From Acidobacteriota bacterium (GTDB lineage: Bacteria > Acidobacteriota > Vicinamibacteria > Vicinamibacterales > UBA2999): DNA of 43,082 nucleotides. Where the stretch lies: contig JAQBVV010000011.1 of the NCBI GenBank assembly GCA_027622905.1, forward strand, positions 1 to 43,082. Direction: 5' to 3'. This document shows, piece by piece, positions 30,573-38,447 of the stretch (its first letter is position 1; each line of letters begins with the position of its first letter). The notes beneath the pieces were generated by a model. It saw only the letters and a program-made list of their open reading frames with translations. It was not told the DNA's origin and did no database searches. Both the position numbers and the translations under genes were made by a program.

Positions 30573-31679
30573 ATGAGCTGCTTTCGCGGGGTGGTATTCG
30601 CACTCGCCATATCAGCCTGTGCGGCCCCAGTGCACGCCCAGTCCAACCCCACGGCGCGCGCGCAGGTCGAAGCGCAAAGGGGATGGGAGGCGGTCCGCGA
30701 CGGCCGCAACCAGGACGCTGCGGAGGCGTTCGCGCTGGCACTCGATGCCGAGCCCAGCGACCCCTCCCCGCACTTCGGCGCGGGTGTGGCAGCCTACCTC
30801 CTCGGACGGCCGACCGTGGCGCAGCACTCGCTGGAGCGGGCGCTGGAGCTGGCACCCGGCCTGACCGACGCGTCCATGCTGCTGGCGACTGTCCTGTACC
30901 GCGCAAGCGATATCGCCGGGGCCATTCGCGTCTACGAGGCGGCGCTGGAGTACGCTCCGGAAGACGGCACCCTCCGAACGCGACTGGACGACCTGCACCA
31001 GGAAGCGGCCGTCCATGGAAGCTTTCTTGAATCGCAGGGTGCGCACTTCACGATTCTCTTCGAAGGGGCCGCGGACCCTGAGCTGACAAGCCGTGTCAGC
31101 AACATTCTCGAAGCCGCGTACTGGCGCGTGAGCACGGCGCTCGCCGTGTACCCCGAGCGGCCGATCACCGTGGTGCTGTACACACAGGAACAATTCAGAG
31201 ACATCACGCAGTCGCCTCAGTGGGCGGCGGCGGCCTACGACGGACGCATTCGGCTGCCCGTCGGCGGCGCCGACACCGATCCCGACGAGCTTGAGCGAGT
31301 CATCGTTCACGAGTTCACCCACGCGCTCGTCCAGACGCTGACACCTCGTGGCGTGCCAATGTGGCTGCACGAAGGACTCGCGGTGATGTTCGAGCCAAAC
31401 GGGGAGGCGTGGATCGACGAGCAGCTCTCCCGGACGCCTTCCCGGCTGCCGTTCGAGCGCCTTGCCGGCAGTTTCGGTGATCTGTCCGGCGACGACGCGA
31501 GGCTGGCCTATGCGCAGAGCGCGGGCATCGTACGAGCCCTGTTCGAGAGCGGCGGGCCGCTGACCGTGGGGTCGATCTTGCAAGACATCGCTCGCGGCGA
31601 TACCTTTGTTATCGCGTTCGAACAACGGATGTTTATGTCCTACGACGCTTTTCTGGCCGGCCTTGCGTCCGGACGTTGA
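30573..31679 (+). CDS. Exported TPR protein with peptidase-MA-like domain
   Basis: This 368-residue protein has a signal peptide (MSCFRGVVFALAISACAAPVHA). Three tetratricopeptide repeats follow (about residues 30-135: AVRDGRNQDAAEAFALALDAEP and similar units), then a gluzincin-type peptidase domain. H246-E-F-T-H250 gives the zinc motif and WLHEGLAVMFE carries the third ligand glutamate region, as in the peptidase MA family common in acidobacteria. It is probably a periplasmic metalloprotease or protein-binding factor. The ATG at 30573 fits the signal peptide. There is no ribosome binding site; CATAAC nine bases upstream suggests a leaderless transcript. Confidence 0.85.
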   Translation: MSCFRGVVFALAISACAAPVHAQSNPTARAQVEAQRGWEAVRDGRNQDAAEAFALALDAEPSDPSPHFGAGVAAYLLGRPTVAQHSLERALELAPGLTDASMLLATVLYRASDIAGAIRVYEAALEYAPEDGTLRTRLDDLHQEAAVHGSFLESQGAHFTILFEGAADPELTSRVSNILEAAYWRVSTALAVYPERPITVVLYTQEQFRDITQSPQWAAAAYDGRIRLPVGGADTDPDELERVIVHEFTHALVQTLTPRGVPMWLHEGLAVMFEPNGEAWIDEQLSRTPSRLPFERLAGSFGDLSGDDARLAYAQSAGIVRALFESGGPLTVGSILQDIARGDTFVIAFEQRMFMSYDAFLAGLASGR

Positions 31680-31715
31680 CCTTGTGAGTTAGAATCTAGC
31701 CGTCTACGAGGAACA

Positions 31716-32363
31716 TTGGCAGTTCGTCTTTTTATCGGAAATATGCCCTACGGCGCGACCGAAGCCGATCTTCGAGCTCACTTCGCGGCCGTTGCGGAGC
31801 CGTCACACGTCGCCATGCCGGTCGATCGTGAGACCGGTCGTCCGCGAGGGTTCGCCTTCGTCGAGTTCGCCGACCGCGAACTCGCCGAAGAGGTGATCCG
31901 CAAGTTTGACGCCCAACCGTTCCAGGGGCGCAATCTGGCGGTCAGCGAGGCGCGCGCACGAGAGGACCGCCCACCGCGTCCGGCTGGTGGGTACGGCGCT
32001 CCCCGCCCGCCGGGTGGCGGTTATGGCGGCGGCGGTGCAGGATACGGAGCCCGGCCGAGTGGCGGCTTCTCCCCAGGCGCCGGCGGCCGCGACCGCTCCG
32101 CGAACTTCGGACCACCCGCACCGCCGCGGCGTCTTCGCGGTGCCAAGAAGGGGCAGGGGCAGGAGCACAAGGTGCGTGGCCCGATCAAGGAGAAGGCCAC
32201 CGGCCGAACGTACGCGCTGGACGACGCTGAGGATGACACGGTGCTGGACATCGATGATATCGCGACACGCGCGCCGAAAGATCCCGATCTCGACCTGGGC
32301 CCGGAAGGGGTCGGCGACGACACGTCGCCAGACCAGGACGGCGAGACCGAAGATCAGGGCTAG
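31716..32363 (+). CDS. RRM-domain RNA-binding protein with Gly-rich and acidic tails
   Basis: This 215-residue protein has one RNA recognition motif (residues 4-80): RNP2 is LFIGNM (5-10) and RNP1 is RGFAFVEF (44-51), both with the aromatics that stack on RNA. Then come a Gly/Tyr/Pro-rich segment (90-130, GGYGGGGAGYG), a basic patch (RRLRGAKKGQGQEHKVRGP, about 138-156) and a strongly acidic tail (DDAEDDTVLDIDD onward). Bacterial RRM proteins of this type often respond to cold, but here this is inference. It starts at TTG with GAGGAA just upstream, and TAGAAT (about 31690) is a likely -10 box. The tails are longer than in cyanobacterial Rbp proteins. Confidence 0.92.
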   Translation: MAVRLFIGNMPYGATEADLRAHFAAVAEPSHVAMPVDRETGRPRGFAFVEFADRELAEEVIRKFDAQPFQGRNLAVSEARAREDRPPRPAGGYGAPRPPGGGYGGGGAGYGARPSGGFSPGAGGRDRSANFGPPAPPRRLRGAKKGQGQEHKVRGPIKEKATGRTYALDDAEDDTVLDIDDIATRAPKDPDLDLGPEGVGDDTSPDQDGETEDQG

Positions 32364-32373
32364 CTGCCCATCG

Positions 32374-33513
32374 TCAGACCTCGAGTAAGCGTTCCGCGGC
32401 TTGTCGAAGCGTCTCATCCCTCTTGGCGAAGCAGAAACGCAGCACCGGCCCGGGGTCGGCGCCGTGGAGAAACGGCGACAGCGGAATGGCCGCGACGCCG
32501 TGATCTGTGATCAGGCGAAGGACGAAGTCGCTATCCTGCTCGTCGCTGATCGCTGAGTAGTCGAGCATCTGAAAGTAGGTCCCGCGACACGGGAGTGGGC
32601 GGAAGCGGGACCCCTCGATCAGCCGCAAGAACAAGTCTCGCTTCGCCTGATAGAACGGCGCAACACCACCGGCGGTCGGATCGCGGCGCACGAACTCCGC
32701 GTAGGCCCGCTGGATGGCGCCGTTCACCGCGTAGGTGACGAACTGATGCACGCGGGCGACTTCGGCGCTGATGGCCCGCGGTGCCGCGCAGTAGCCAATC
32801 TTCCATCCAGTCGTGTGATACGTCTTGCCGAACGAGCTGATCACCACGGCCCGATCGGCGATGTCCGGGTACATGGCGATGCTTTCGTGGGTTCGCCCGT
32901 CGAACACCATGTGTTCGTACACTTCGTCGGACACCACCACCGCGTCGGTGCGCTCGAGGATTCCACCAAGCTCCCGCAGATCATCCCGGTCGAACACCAT
33001 GCCGGTCGGGTTGTGCGGCGTATTCACGACGATGACTCGCGTGCGCGCCGTCACGACCCGCCGCACGTCATCCCAGTCCACGCGATAGTCCGGTCCACGC
33101 AGGGTCACAAACACCGGCGTGCCTCCGCTGAGCTGGACCACCGGCCCGTATGCGTCGTACGCCGGCTGCAGCAGGACCACTTCGTCACCGGGATGGACCA
33201 GGGCGGTCAGCGTGCTGAACAGGCCCTCGGTGGCGCCGCAGGTCACCGTGATCTCAGACTCAGGATCGTATCGGCGCCCGTAGAGCCGTTCGATCTTGTC
33301 TGACAGCGCCTCTCGAAGGACGCGCACCCCGAGCATCGGCGCGTACTGATTGTGCCCCTCACGCATGCTGGCCGCGACCGCGGCCACCAGTTCCGGCGCG
33401 CACTCGAAATCCGGAAATCCCTGGGACAGGTTGATGGCGCCGTGCTCGTCCGCCAGACGAGACATGACGGAAAAAATACTCACGCCCGTTGTTGGAAGCT
33501 TGGACTGGATCAC
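32374..33513 (-). CDS. Class I/II aminotransferase, methionine aminotransferase-like
   Basis: This 379-residue PLP enzyme of fold type I has its Schiff-base lysine at K230 in SSFGKTYHTTGWKIGY. Other landmarks are INLSQGFPDF, NQYAPMLGVRVLREAL, VTCGATEGLF, VNTPHNPTG (PLP/carboxylate binding), VVSDEVYEHMVF and the substrate arginine in PVLRFCFAK. The sequence around the lysine and the GFPDF motif resemble the YbdL/kynurenine aminotransferase group, which acts on methionine, phenylalanine or kynurenine. The GTG start lies one base after the stop of the small gene upstream, so the two genes are coupled. Confidence 0.92.
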   Translation of the reverse strand: MIQSKLPTTGVSIFSVMSRLADEHGAINLSQGFPDFECAPELVAAVAASMREGHNQYAPMLGVRVLREALSDKIERLYGRRYDPESEITVTCGATEGLFSTLTALVHPGDEVVLLQPAYDAYGPVVQLSGGTPVFVTLRGPDYRVDWDDVRRVVTARTRVIVVNTPHNPTGMVFDRDDLRELGGILERTDAVVVSDEVYEHMVFDGRTHESIAMYPDIADRAVVISSFGKTYHTTGWKIGYCAAPRAISAEVARVHQFVTYAVNGAIQRAYAEFVRRDPTAGGVAPFYQAKRDLFLRLIEGSRFRPLPCRGTYFQMLDYSAISDEQDSDFVLRLITDHGVAAIPLSPFLHGADPGPVLRFCFAKRDETLRQAAERLLEV

Positions 33514-33514
33514 G

Positions 33515-33763
33515 TTACGACTCCGTCCACTGCCACGGCTTCAACGCCAGCAGCCGGTACCGGCGGCGAACCTCCACCACGCGATCGTAGTAGTGCGCCT
33601 TCACGATCTCGCGACGCCGAAGGCCGTCGCGCAGACGTCGCAGCTCGTAGCGATAGAGATCGCTGACGAAGTCGTGGACCAGGTCCGGTGAGTGCGCACG
33701 CGTCGGCATGACGCCGTGCGCGGCCAGTTGATCGAGGACCTCCTGCGTGTACCGGTACTCCAC
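33515..33763 (-). CDS. Small conserved-looking protein of unknown function
   Basis: This 82-residue protein is rich in Arg and aromatic residues (VEYRYTQEVLDQLAAHGVMP, then SDLYRYELRRLRDGLRRREI). It is probably a helical cytoplasmic protein with a conserved-looking end (LLALKPWQWTES). The GTG at 33763 lies seven bases after the pseudokinase stop and the stop lies one base before the aminotransferase start, so the three genes form one unit. A longer frame reaches 33892 within the kinase gene but is Arg/Pro-rich and not credible. I do not recognise a family. Confidence 0.7.
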   Translation of the reverse strand: MEYRYTQEVLDQLAAHGVMPTRAHSPDLVHDFVSDLYRYELRRLRDGLRRREIVKAHYYDRVVEVRRRYRLLALKPWQWTES

Positions 33764-33770
33764 GCGTCGA

Positions 33771-35594
33771 TCAGTTGGGCGTCTGGTCGCTGGTCGAGGA
33801 CGCCGTCTCGCAGACCTCCTCGACGTAGGTCCGCGCCTCCTCAACCTCGGGGGGCAGTCCCGGCCGGGAGCTCCAGGTGTCCAGGAGTCCACCGTACGAG
33901 GCGCAGGCTGCCGGCACGTCGTTCAGACGACTCGACGCACGAGCATGCCCGACCATGATCCGCAACGAGGGCCCGACCCGATCCGCGGCGTCCGCGTAGA
34001 CCCGTCGCGCATCCTCGTAGCGATCCACCTGCAGCCACAGATCGCCGGCGATCTCGGTCGCGCTGACCAGTGGCGCGCCCGGCAGCCCCGCCGCGTTCTG
34101 GATCAGCTCCATCTGCATCGCCGTCTCCAGATACAGGCGCATCTCGTCACGCTCGGTCTGCGCAGCGGCCGCGGACGCCTGCAGGACCAGTCGGGCGATC
34201 TCCGCCGAGCCGCGGCGCCCCTGCGAGATCGCGCCAAGCCCCTCGATGGCGGCGAAGACGGGCGCCAGCGAATCGGCGGTGCCGCCTGCCCGAAACGCCT
34301 CGCGTGCGTCCACCAGGCCGCGCAAGTACACCAGCCCGACCTCAGAGCCCGCATCCCCTCGCACTGCGGCCGTGCTCAGGAGTTCCATTGCGCCAGGCAG
34401 ATCGAATTCGGCCGCGCGCACCATCGCCTCCGCGACCAAGCTTCTCGCATCGCGACCGTCAGCGCCTGGCACCGGACCCGTTGGCGTGGCGCCGGCCACG
34501 GGCTGAGGCACGGTTGGTGGAGGCACGCTTGGTGGAGGCAACGGTGCCTCCGCCACCACTGCCTCAGGCTCAGGCGCTTCTTCCGCCACCGCCTCAGCCT
34601 CCGCCACGAGCGGCTCGACGATTCGCGCAACCCCGTCATCGACCGACGCCTGCGTATCGGACTCGGCGGGCTCCTCGTCGCTCGGCGCGGTATCCGGCGG
34701 ATCGCTCGCCACCGCCGAAGGCTCAGCCGCCTCTTCGAGTGGAGCGAGCGCTTCGTCGGTCACGCCGACCGCTGGACGCTCCTCCGCCCCGCCCACGTCG
34801 GCAGCGTCTGACGGCAGCTCCTGGACAATCGCGGTCGAACCATTTCGGGTCGGGGCGCCTTCTGCCCCCGTGCGGGAGGCCTGCACGTTCAGACGAGCAC
34901 GCTGGATGGACAGGGTGACAAACGCCCCGATCCCGAGCGCCAGTACCACCAAACCAACGATCGCCAAGGCCGAACGACGCCACCACGGTCGTGGGCTGGT
35001 CGCGTGCGGTACTGGCACCGGTTCGGTGGGTGGAGCCTCCAGCACCGCCGCATCCGGCGGCAACAGTTCGTCGCGCAGTGCATCCAGCGCCGCCGCATCC
35101 GACGGGCCGTCGCCCCCCACCGCTGCCGCCAGCCCGAAACCCAGTACGAGCGTGCGTCGATCCCAGGTCAACAGCACGTTGTCCGCACGAAGGTCCCCGT
35201 GGGATACCCCCTGCGCACTGGCGACGGCGAGGGCGCCCTCGATCTGCGCAATGCACGCACTCGCAGCCTCGGTCGACAGCGGGCCTCCGTCCAGAAGCGT
35301 CCGCAGCGTCGCGCCATCGAACGGCTCCGACACGATGTAGAGCGTGTCCGCCGCCGTTCCGACCTCGTAGATCCTGGGGATGCTTGGATGCGAGAGTGCC
35401 GCCGTGTCCATGACGTCGCCGGCGAGCTGCTGCAGCAGCCCGGGATCGGACCCTGCGTCGAGCCGCACGACACGAATCGCGACGTCGCGCCCGTGCTCGT
35501 GGTCGCGGCCCTGGTAGATCTCGCCAAGGCCAGCGAACCGAAGCTGGGACACCACCTCGTACGGGCCGAGACGCATGCCGAGCTCGAGTGTCAT
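33771..35594 (-). CDS. Membrane-anchored pseudokinase with TPR-like extracytoplasmic domain
   Basis: This 607-residue protein has a kinase-like N-terminus (residues 8-160), one membrane helix (about 208-230) and a long outer part. The three catalytic positions are changed. The glycine loop reads LRFAGLGEIY, the VAIK lysine is R41 (VAIRVV), HRD is H132-G-D134 with LRADN, and DFG is G152-F-G. The kinase C-lobe beyond GFG is largely missing. After the helix comes a Pro/Glu/Ala-rich linker (240-395) and a helical, TPR-like domain (400-590) that counts as a sensor or partner-binding module. It cannot be an ordinary active kinase; a binding or scaffold role is inferred. GGGAG is close to the ATG. 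Confidence 0.88.
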   Translation of the reverse strand: MTLELGMRLGPYEVVSQLRFAGLGEIYQGRDHEHGRDVAIRVVRLDAGSDPGLLQQLAGDVMDTAALSHPSIPRIYEVGTAADTLYIVSEPFDGATLRTLLDGGPLSTEAASACIAQIEGALAVASAQGVSHGDLRADNVLLTWDRRTLVLGFGLAAAVGGDGPSDAAALDALRDELLPPDAAVLEAPPTEPVPVPHATSPRPWWRRSALAIVGLVVLALGIGAFVTLSIQRARLNVQASRTGAEGAPTRNGSTAIVQELPSDAADVGGAEERPAVGVTDEALAPLEEAAEPSAVASDPPDTAPSDEEPAESDTQASVDDGVARIVEPLVAEAEAVAEEAPEPEAVVAEAPLPPPSVPPPTVPQPVAGATPTGPVPGADGRDARSLVAEAMVRAAEFDLPGAMELLSTAAVRGDAGSEVGLVYLRGLVDAREAFRAGGTADSLAPVFAAIEGLGAISQGRRGSAEIARLVLQASAAAAQTERDEMRLYLETAMQMELIQNAAGLPGAPLVSATEIAGDLWLQVDRYEDARRVYADAADRVGPSLRIMVGHARASSRLNDVPAACASYGGLLDTWSSRPGLPPEVEEARTYVEEVCETASSTSDQTPN

Positions 35595-35717
35595 TTCTCC
35601 CAACCGCTGGTGTCGACCGCCAGCTGAAACCGGTGCTCACCTGCCACCGCGACAGTGCGCCACCGACGCAGCGCCGCGACGTTCGACGCGCGCCGGGGCG
35701 GGCGGGGAGCGAGCGGC

Positions 35718-35742
35718 CGGCCTACCCACTGCGGGTAGGCCG
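35718..35742 (-). terminator. 10-bp perfect hairpin after ahcY
   Basis: CGGCCTACCC and GGGTAGGCCG (arms 35718-35727 and 35733-35742) form a perfect stem with a five-base loop, nine bases past the stop codon of S-adenosylhomocysteine hydrolase. No U-run follows. It lies in the 156-bp gap before the pseudokinase gene, which otherwise has nothing recognisable. Confidence 0.65.
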
Positions 35743-35750
35743 ACGAGTTG

Positions 35751-37253
35751 CTAGTACCGATAGTGATCGGGTTTGTACGGTCCGTCAACCGGCACACCGA
35801 TGTAGTCGGCCTGCTCCTGCGACAACCTCGTCAACTTCACACCCAGATGATCGAGGTGCAGCCGCGCGACCTCCTCATCCAGCGCCTTGGGCAGCATCGT
35901 CACTGTCTTGCCGTAATCTTCCGCTTTGGCATGCAGCTCAAGCTGCGCGAGCACCTGGTTGGTGAACGACGCTGACATCACGAAGCTGGGGTGCCCCGTG
36001 GCGCACCCAAGATTCAGGAGTCGACCTTCCGCCAGCACCAGCACGCTATGACCGTCCGGGAAGCGGAACTCATCGTACTGCGGCTTGATGTTGATCCGCT
36101 CGACCCCTTTGGTCTTCTTGAGCCCAGCCATGTCGATCTCGTTGTCGAAATGGCCGATGTTGCCGATGATGGCCTTGTCCTTCATCCGCTTCATGTGTTC
36201 CACGGTGATGATGTTGAAGTTGCCGGTCGTCGAGATAAAGATGTCCGCCTCCCCGACGACGTCATCCATGGTGTTCACCTCGAAGCCTTCCATCGCCGCC
36301 TGCAGCGCGCAGATGGGATCGATCTCGGTGACTATCACGCGGCAACCCTGCCCGCGCAGTGCCTGCGCGCAGCCCTTCCCCACCTCTCCGTATCCCAGAA
36401 CCAGCGCCACCTTCCCGCCGAGCATGACGTCAGTGGCGCGCGCAAGGCCATCCGGAAGTGAGTGGCGACAGCCATACACATTGTCGAACTTGCTCTTCGT
36501 CACGGAGTCGTTGACGTTGATGGCCGGGAACAGAAGCGTGCCAGCTTCCATCATCTGATAGAGCCGGTGCACGCCGGTCGTCGTCTCCTCGCTGACGCCG
36601 CGGATGGCATGGGCCAGCTTCGACCACTGGCCGGGCTTGGCCTTCAACTCGCGGGCGATGGTCTCGAGGATGACACCCCACTCCTCGGGATCCTTCTCCG
36701 AGTTGTAGGCCGGCACCTTCCCCAGGGCCTCGAACTCCGCCGCCTTGTGCACGAAGAGCGTGGCGTCGCCCCCGTCATCGACGATGAGTGATGGACCGGC
36801 CCCATCGGGCCAGACAAGCGCCTCGACCGTGCACCACCAGTACTCGTCGAGCGTCTCGCCCTTCCACGCGAACACCGGCGTCCCCTTCGGAGCCGACGGC
36901 GTGCCACCCGTCTCGGGGCGACCGACAACGACCGCCGCCGCCGCGTGGTCCTGCGTGGAGAAGATATTGCACGACACCCACCGCACATCGGCACCCAGCT
37001 CGGTCAACGTTTCGATCAGCACCGCCGTCTGCACCGTCATGTGCAGGCTGCCCATGATGCGCGCGCCGGCGAGCGGCTTCTTGGCCCCGTATCGCGTGCG
37101 GAGCGCCATCAGTCCCGGCATCTCATGTTCGGCCAGGCGAAGCTCCTTGCGTCCCCACTCCGCAAGGTTCAGGTCTGCCACCTTGTAGGGTGGCCGCCCC
37201 GCCTTCTCGGCTGCCTCGAATGCGTGTGTCGTCTCTGTCAGTACTGTTGCCAT
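35751..37253 (-). CDS. ahcY: Adenosylhomocysteinase (S-adenosylhomocysteine hydrolase)
   Basis: This 500-residue NAD-dependent enzyme splits S-adenosylhomocysteine to adenosine and homocysteine, clearing the inhibitor left by methyltransferases. It shows [39 protein letters not shown] (read over residues 45-83), the catalytic [13 protein letters not shown], the Rossmann motif [16 protein letters not shown], the [10 protein letters not shown] segment, and the C-terminal YKPDHYRY. The length includes the roughly 40-residue insert found in bacterial forms. Start at 37253 after AAGGAAAGAG. The ArsR-methyltransferase regulator gene precedes it on the same strand with two hairpins between. Confidence 0.97.
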   Translation of the reverse strand: MATVLTETTHAFEAAEKAGRPPYKVADLNLAEWGRKELRLAEHEMPGLMALRTRYGAKKPLAGARIMGSLHMTVQTAVLIETLTELGADVRWVSCNIFSTQDHAAAAVVVGRPETGGTPSAPKGTPVFAWKGETLDEYWWCTVEALVWPDGAGPSLIVDDGGDATLFVHKAAEFEALGKVPAYNSEKDPEEWGVILETIARELKAKPGQWSKLAHAIRGVSEETTTGVHRLYQMMEAGTLLFPAINVNDSVTKSKFDNVYGCRHSLPDGLARATDVMLGGKVALVLGYGEVGKGCAQALRGQGCRVIVTEIDPICALQAAMEGFEVNTMDDVVGEADIFISTTGNFNIITVEHMKRMKDKAIIGNIGHFDNEIDMAGLKKTKGVERINIKPQYDEFRFPDGHSVLVLAEGRLLNLGCATGHPSFVMSASFTNQVLAQLELHAKAEDYGKTVTMLPKALDEEVARLHLDHLGVKLTRLSQEQADYIGVPVDGPYKPDHYRY

Positions 37254-37276
37254 TGTCTCTTTCCTTTTCGTTTCCA

Positions 37277-37320
37277 ACGGGTCCCACGACCCGTCACTCT
37301 CTGTGAGGACGCGTGTCCTC
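37277..37320 (-). promoter_or_regulatory. Two hairpins in the ahcY leader
   Basis: In the 80-base gap before ahcY there are two successive stem-loops. One is GAGGAC/GTCCTC (37305-37320, four-base loop, extendable by three pairs past a two-base bulge). The other is ACGGGTC/GACCCGT (37277-37294, perfect seven-bp stem, four-base loop). They could act as an attenuator or a processing site. I compared them with the known SAH riboswitch pattern and could not fit it. Confidence 0.5.
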
Positions 37321-37333
37321 CCACTGCGTGCAT

Positions 37334-38269
37334 CTACGCCGCTCGCGTTGCAACGGCTGCGAATAGTCCTGGCCCCTGCGCGTCCGGATCCGCGGGTAGC
37401 ACGCGCATCCGGATACGGCTGAATCCAGCCGCCTTCAGAAACCGCGACATCTGCGCTTCAGCGAATCCAAGCCAGACATGCCCCATCTGCTGCTGGTACT
37501 CCTCGCGATCGTGCGGCAGCATGTCGACGACCAGCAGCCGACCACCGGGACTGACGACCCGCGCCACCTCGGCGAGCGCGTTGGCTGGATTCGGTGCGTA
37601 GTGCAGCACCAGCGCAAGCATCGCGCAATCAAGCTCCCCGTCGTCCAGCGGCAACGCCTCGAGATCGCCCTGCCGGATGTCCACGTTGGCCCGCTCACCC
37701 ACGCGTCGGCGCGCCGCGTCGAGCATGTCTGTGGAGCCGTCGACCGCAATCACGCGGCGGACGTGCGGCGCAATCGTCTCGGTGAGCTGCCCGGTGCCGC
37801 ATCCCAGATCACCGACGACAAGAGTCGGATCAATGAGGCCAAGCACAGCCCACAGATAGAACGTGTCACCGAAGAGATCGCTCCGGAGGCGGTCCCAGTC
37901 ACCCGCGGCGGTCGCGAAAAACTCCTGCGACTTCGCTCGGCGACGCGCGAGCACACCTTGTAACCGAAGGGTGTCCTGACCGGCGGCGGCCGTCTCGGCG
38001 ACCTGCTCGCGTATCAGGGGCCACAGCCGGCCAGCCCCGGAATCCAGGTCATGCAGCGGCATGCTGTAAAAGCGGCTGGTCCCATCGCGCCGCGAACTCA
38101 CCCAGTCATCGTCGGCAAGTGTCTTGAGGTGGCGGCTGACGCTCGACTGTGGGCACTGCAGCACCGCACACAGCTCGGACACGGTCAGCTCGTGTCTTTC
38201 GAGCAGCAGGAGCAGGCGGCAGCGCGTCGGTTCGGCAAGCACCGCCATGTGGTCGAGAATCGCAACCAT
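37334..38269 (-). CDS. ArsR-family regulator fused to a SAM-dependent methyltransferase
   Basis: This 311-residue protein has an ArsR-type winged helix (residues 8-75; [24 protein letters not shown] is the recognition helix) followed by a class I methyltransferase domain (about 145-260). The SAM-binding loop is [11 protein letters not shown] (151-161), then [11 protein letters not shown] and the motif IV-like [13 protein letters not shown]. No metal-binding cysteines of the usual ArsR kind are placed in the helix. Fusions of this type, encoded beside ahcY, are known as SahR regulators that sense S-adenosylhomocysteine. That function is inferred here from the fusion and the next gene. Its promoter and a palindrome lie immediately upstream. 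Confidence 0.9.
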   Translation of the reverse strand: MVAILDHMAVLAEPTRCRLLLLLERHELTVSELCAVLQCPQSSVSRHLKTLADDDWVSSRRDGTSRFYSMPLHDLDSGAGRLWPLIREQVAETAAAGQDTLRLQGVLARRRAKSQEFFATAAGDWDRLRSDLFGDTFYLWAVLGLIDPTLVVGDLGCGTGQLTETIAPHVRRVIAVDGSTDMLDAARRRVGERANVDIRQGDLEALPLDDGELDCAMLALVLHYAPNPANALAEVARVVSPGGRLLVVDMLPHDREEYQQQMGHVWLGFAEAQMSRFLKAAGFSRIRMRVLPADPDAQGPGLFAAVATRAA

Positions 38270-38271
38270 AT

Positions 38272-38287
38272 ATCCGTCTATCCGGAT
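38272..38287. promoter_or_regulatory. Operator-like palindrome at the ArsR-type start
   Basis: ATCCG-N6-CGGAT (38272-38287) begins three bases upstream of the regulator ATG and lies at or next to the expected transcription start. This is the usual place for self-repression by an ArsR-family protein. A partial direct repeat (TATCCG, twice) overlaps it. Confidence 0.55.
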
Positions 38288-38290
38288 GGA

Positions 38291-38319
38291 ATACTACTTC
38301 GAATAACGCTCCCTGTAAA
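38291..38319 (-). promoter_or_regulatory. Sigma-70 promoter of the ArsR-ahcY unit
   Basis: On the minus strand TTTACA (38314-38319) and TAGTAT (38291-38296) are separated by exactly 17 bp. Transcription would start about seven bases further, inside the ATCCG-N6-CGGAT palindrome and about 14 bases before the ATG. The promoter therefore gives a very short leader. Confidence 0.65.
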
Positions 38320-38394
38320 GGAAGACCATGGGAAACTGGACCAGTCCCGTGGTGAAAGTCTGGCGTCGCATAGAGACGGCGAGGCGCCTAGCCT

Positions 38395-38447
38395 GGATCG
38401 TCTTTCGATTCGGTGGAGATCGACAAATGCGGGAAAGCGCTCTAGTC
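38395..38447 (-). repeat. Dispersed palindromic repeat, copy 2 (short form)
   Basis: Read on the minus strand, this element starts with GACTAGAGCGCT, continues into the 37-bp core shared with 2882-2918 (34 of 37 identical) and ends ATCC. It lacks the 34 bases that in copy 1 lie between two AGCGCT sequences, so it looks like copy 1 after deletion between these short direct repeats. Its first bases contain the stop codon (TAG) of the oligoendopeptidase gene, so it again follows a gene end in the same sense. Confidence 0.75.

Noticed and set aside
37254-37333. SAH riboswitch before ahcY
   Set aside because: The position is right and two hairpins exist, but I could not fit the conserved SAH-riboswitch core or its pseudoknot. 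A covariance-model scan would settle it.
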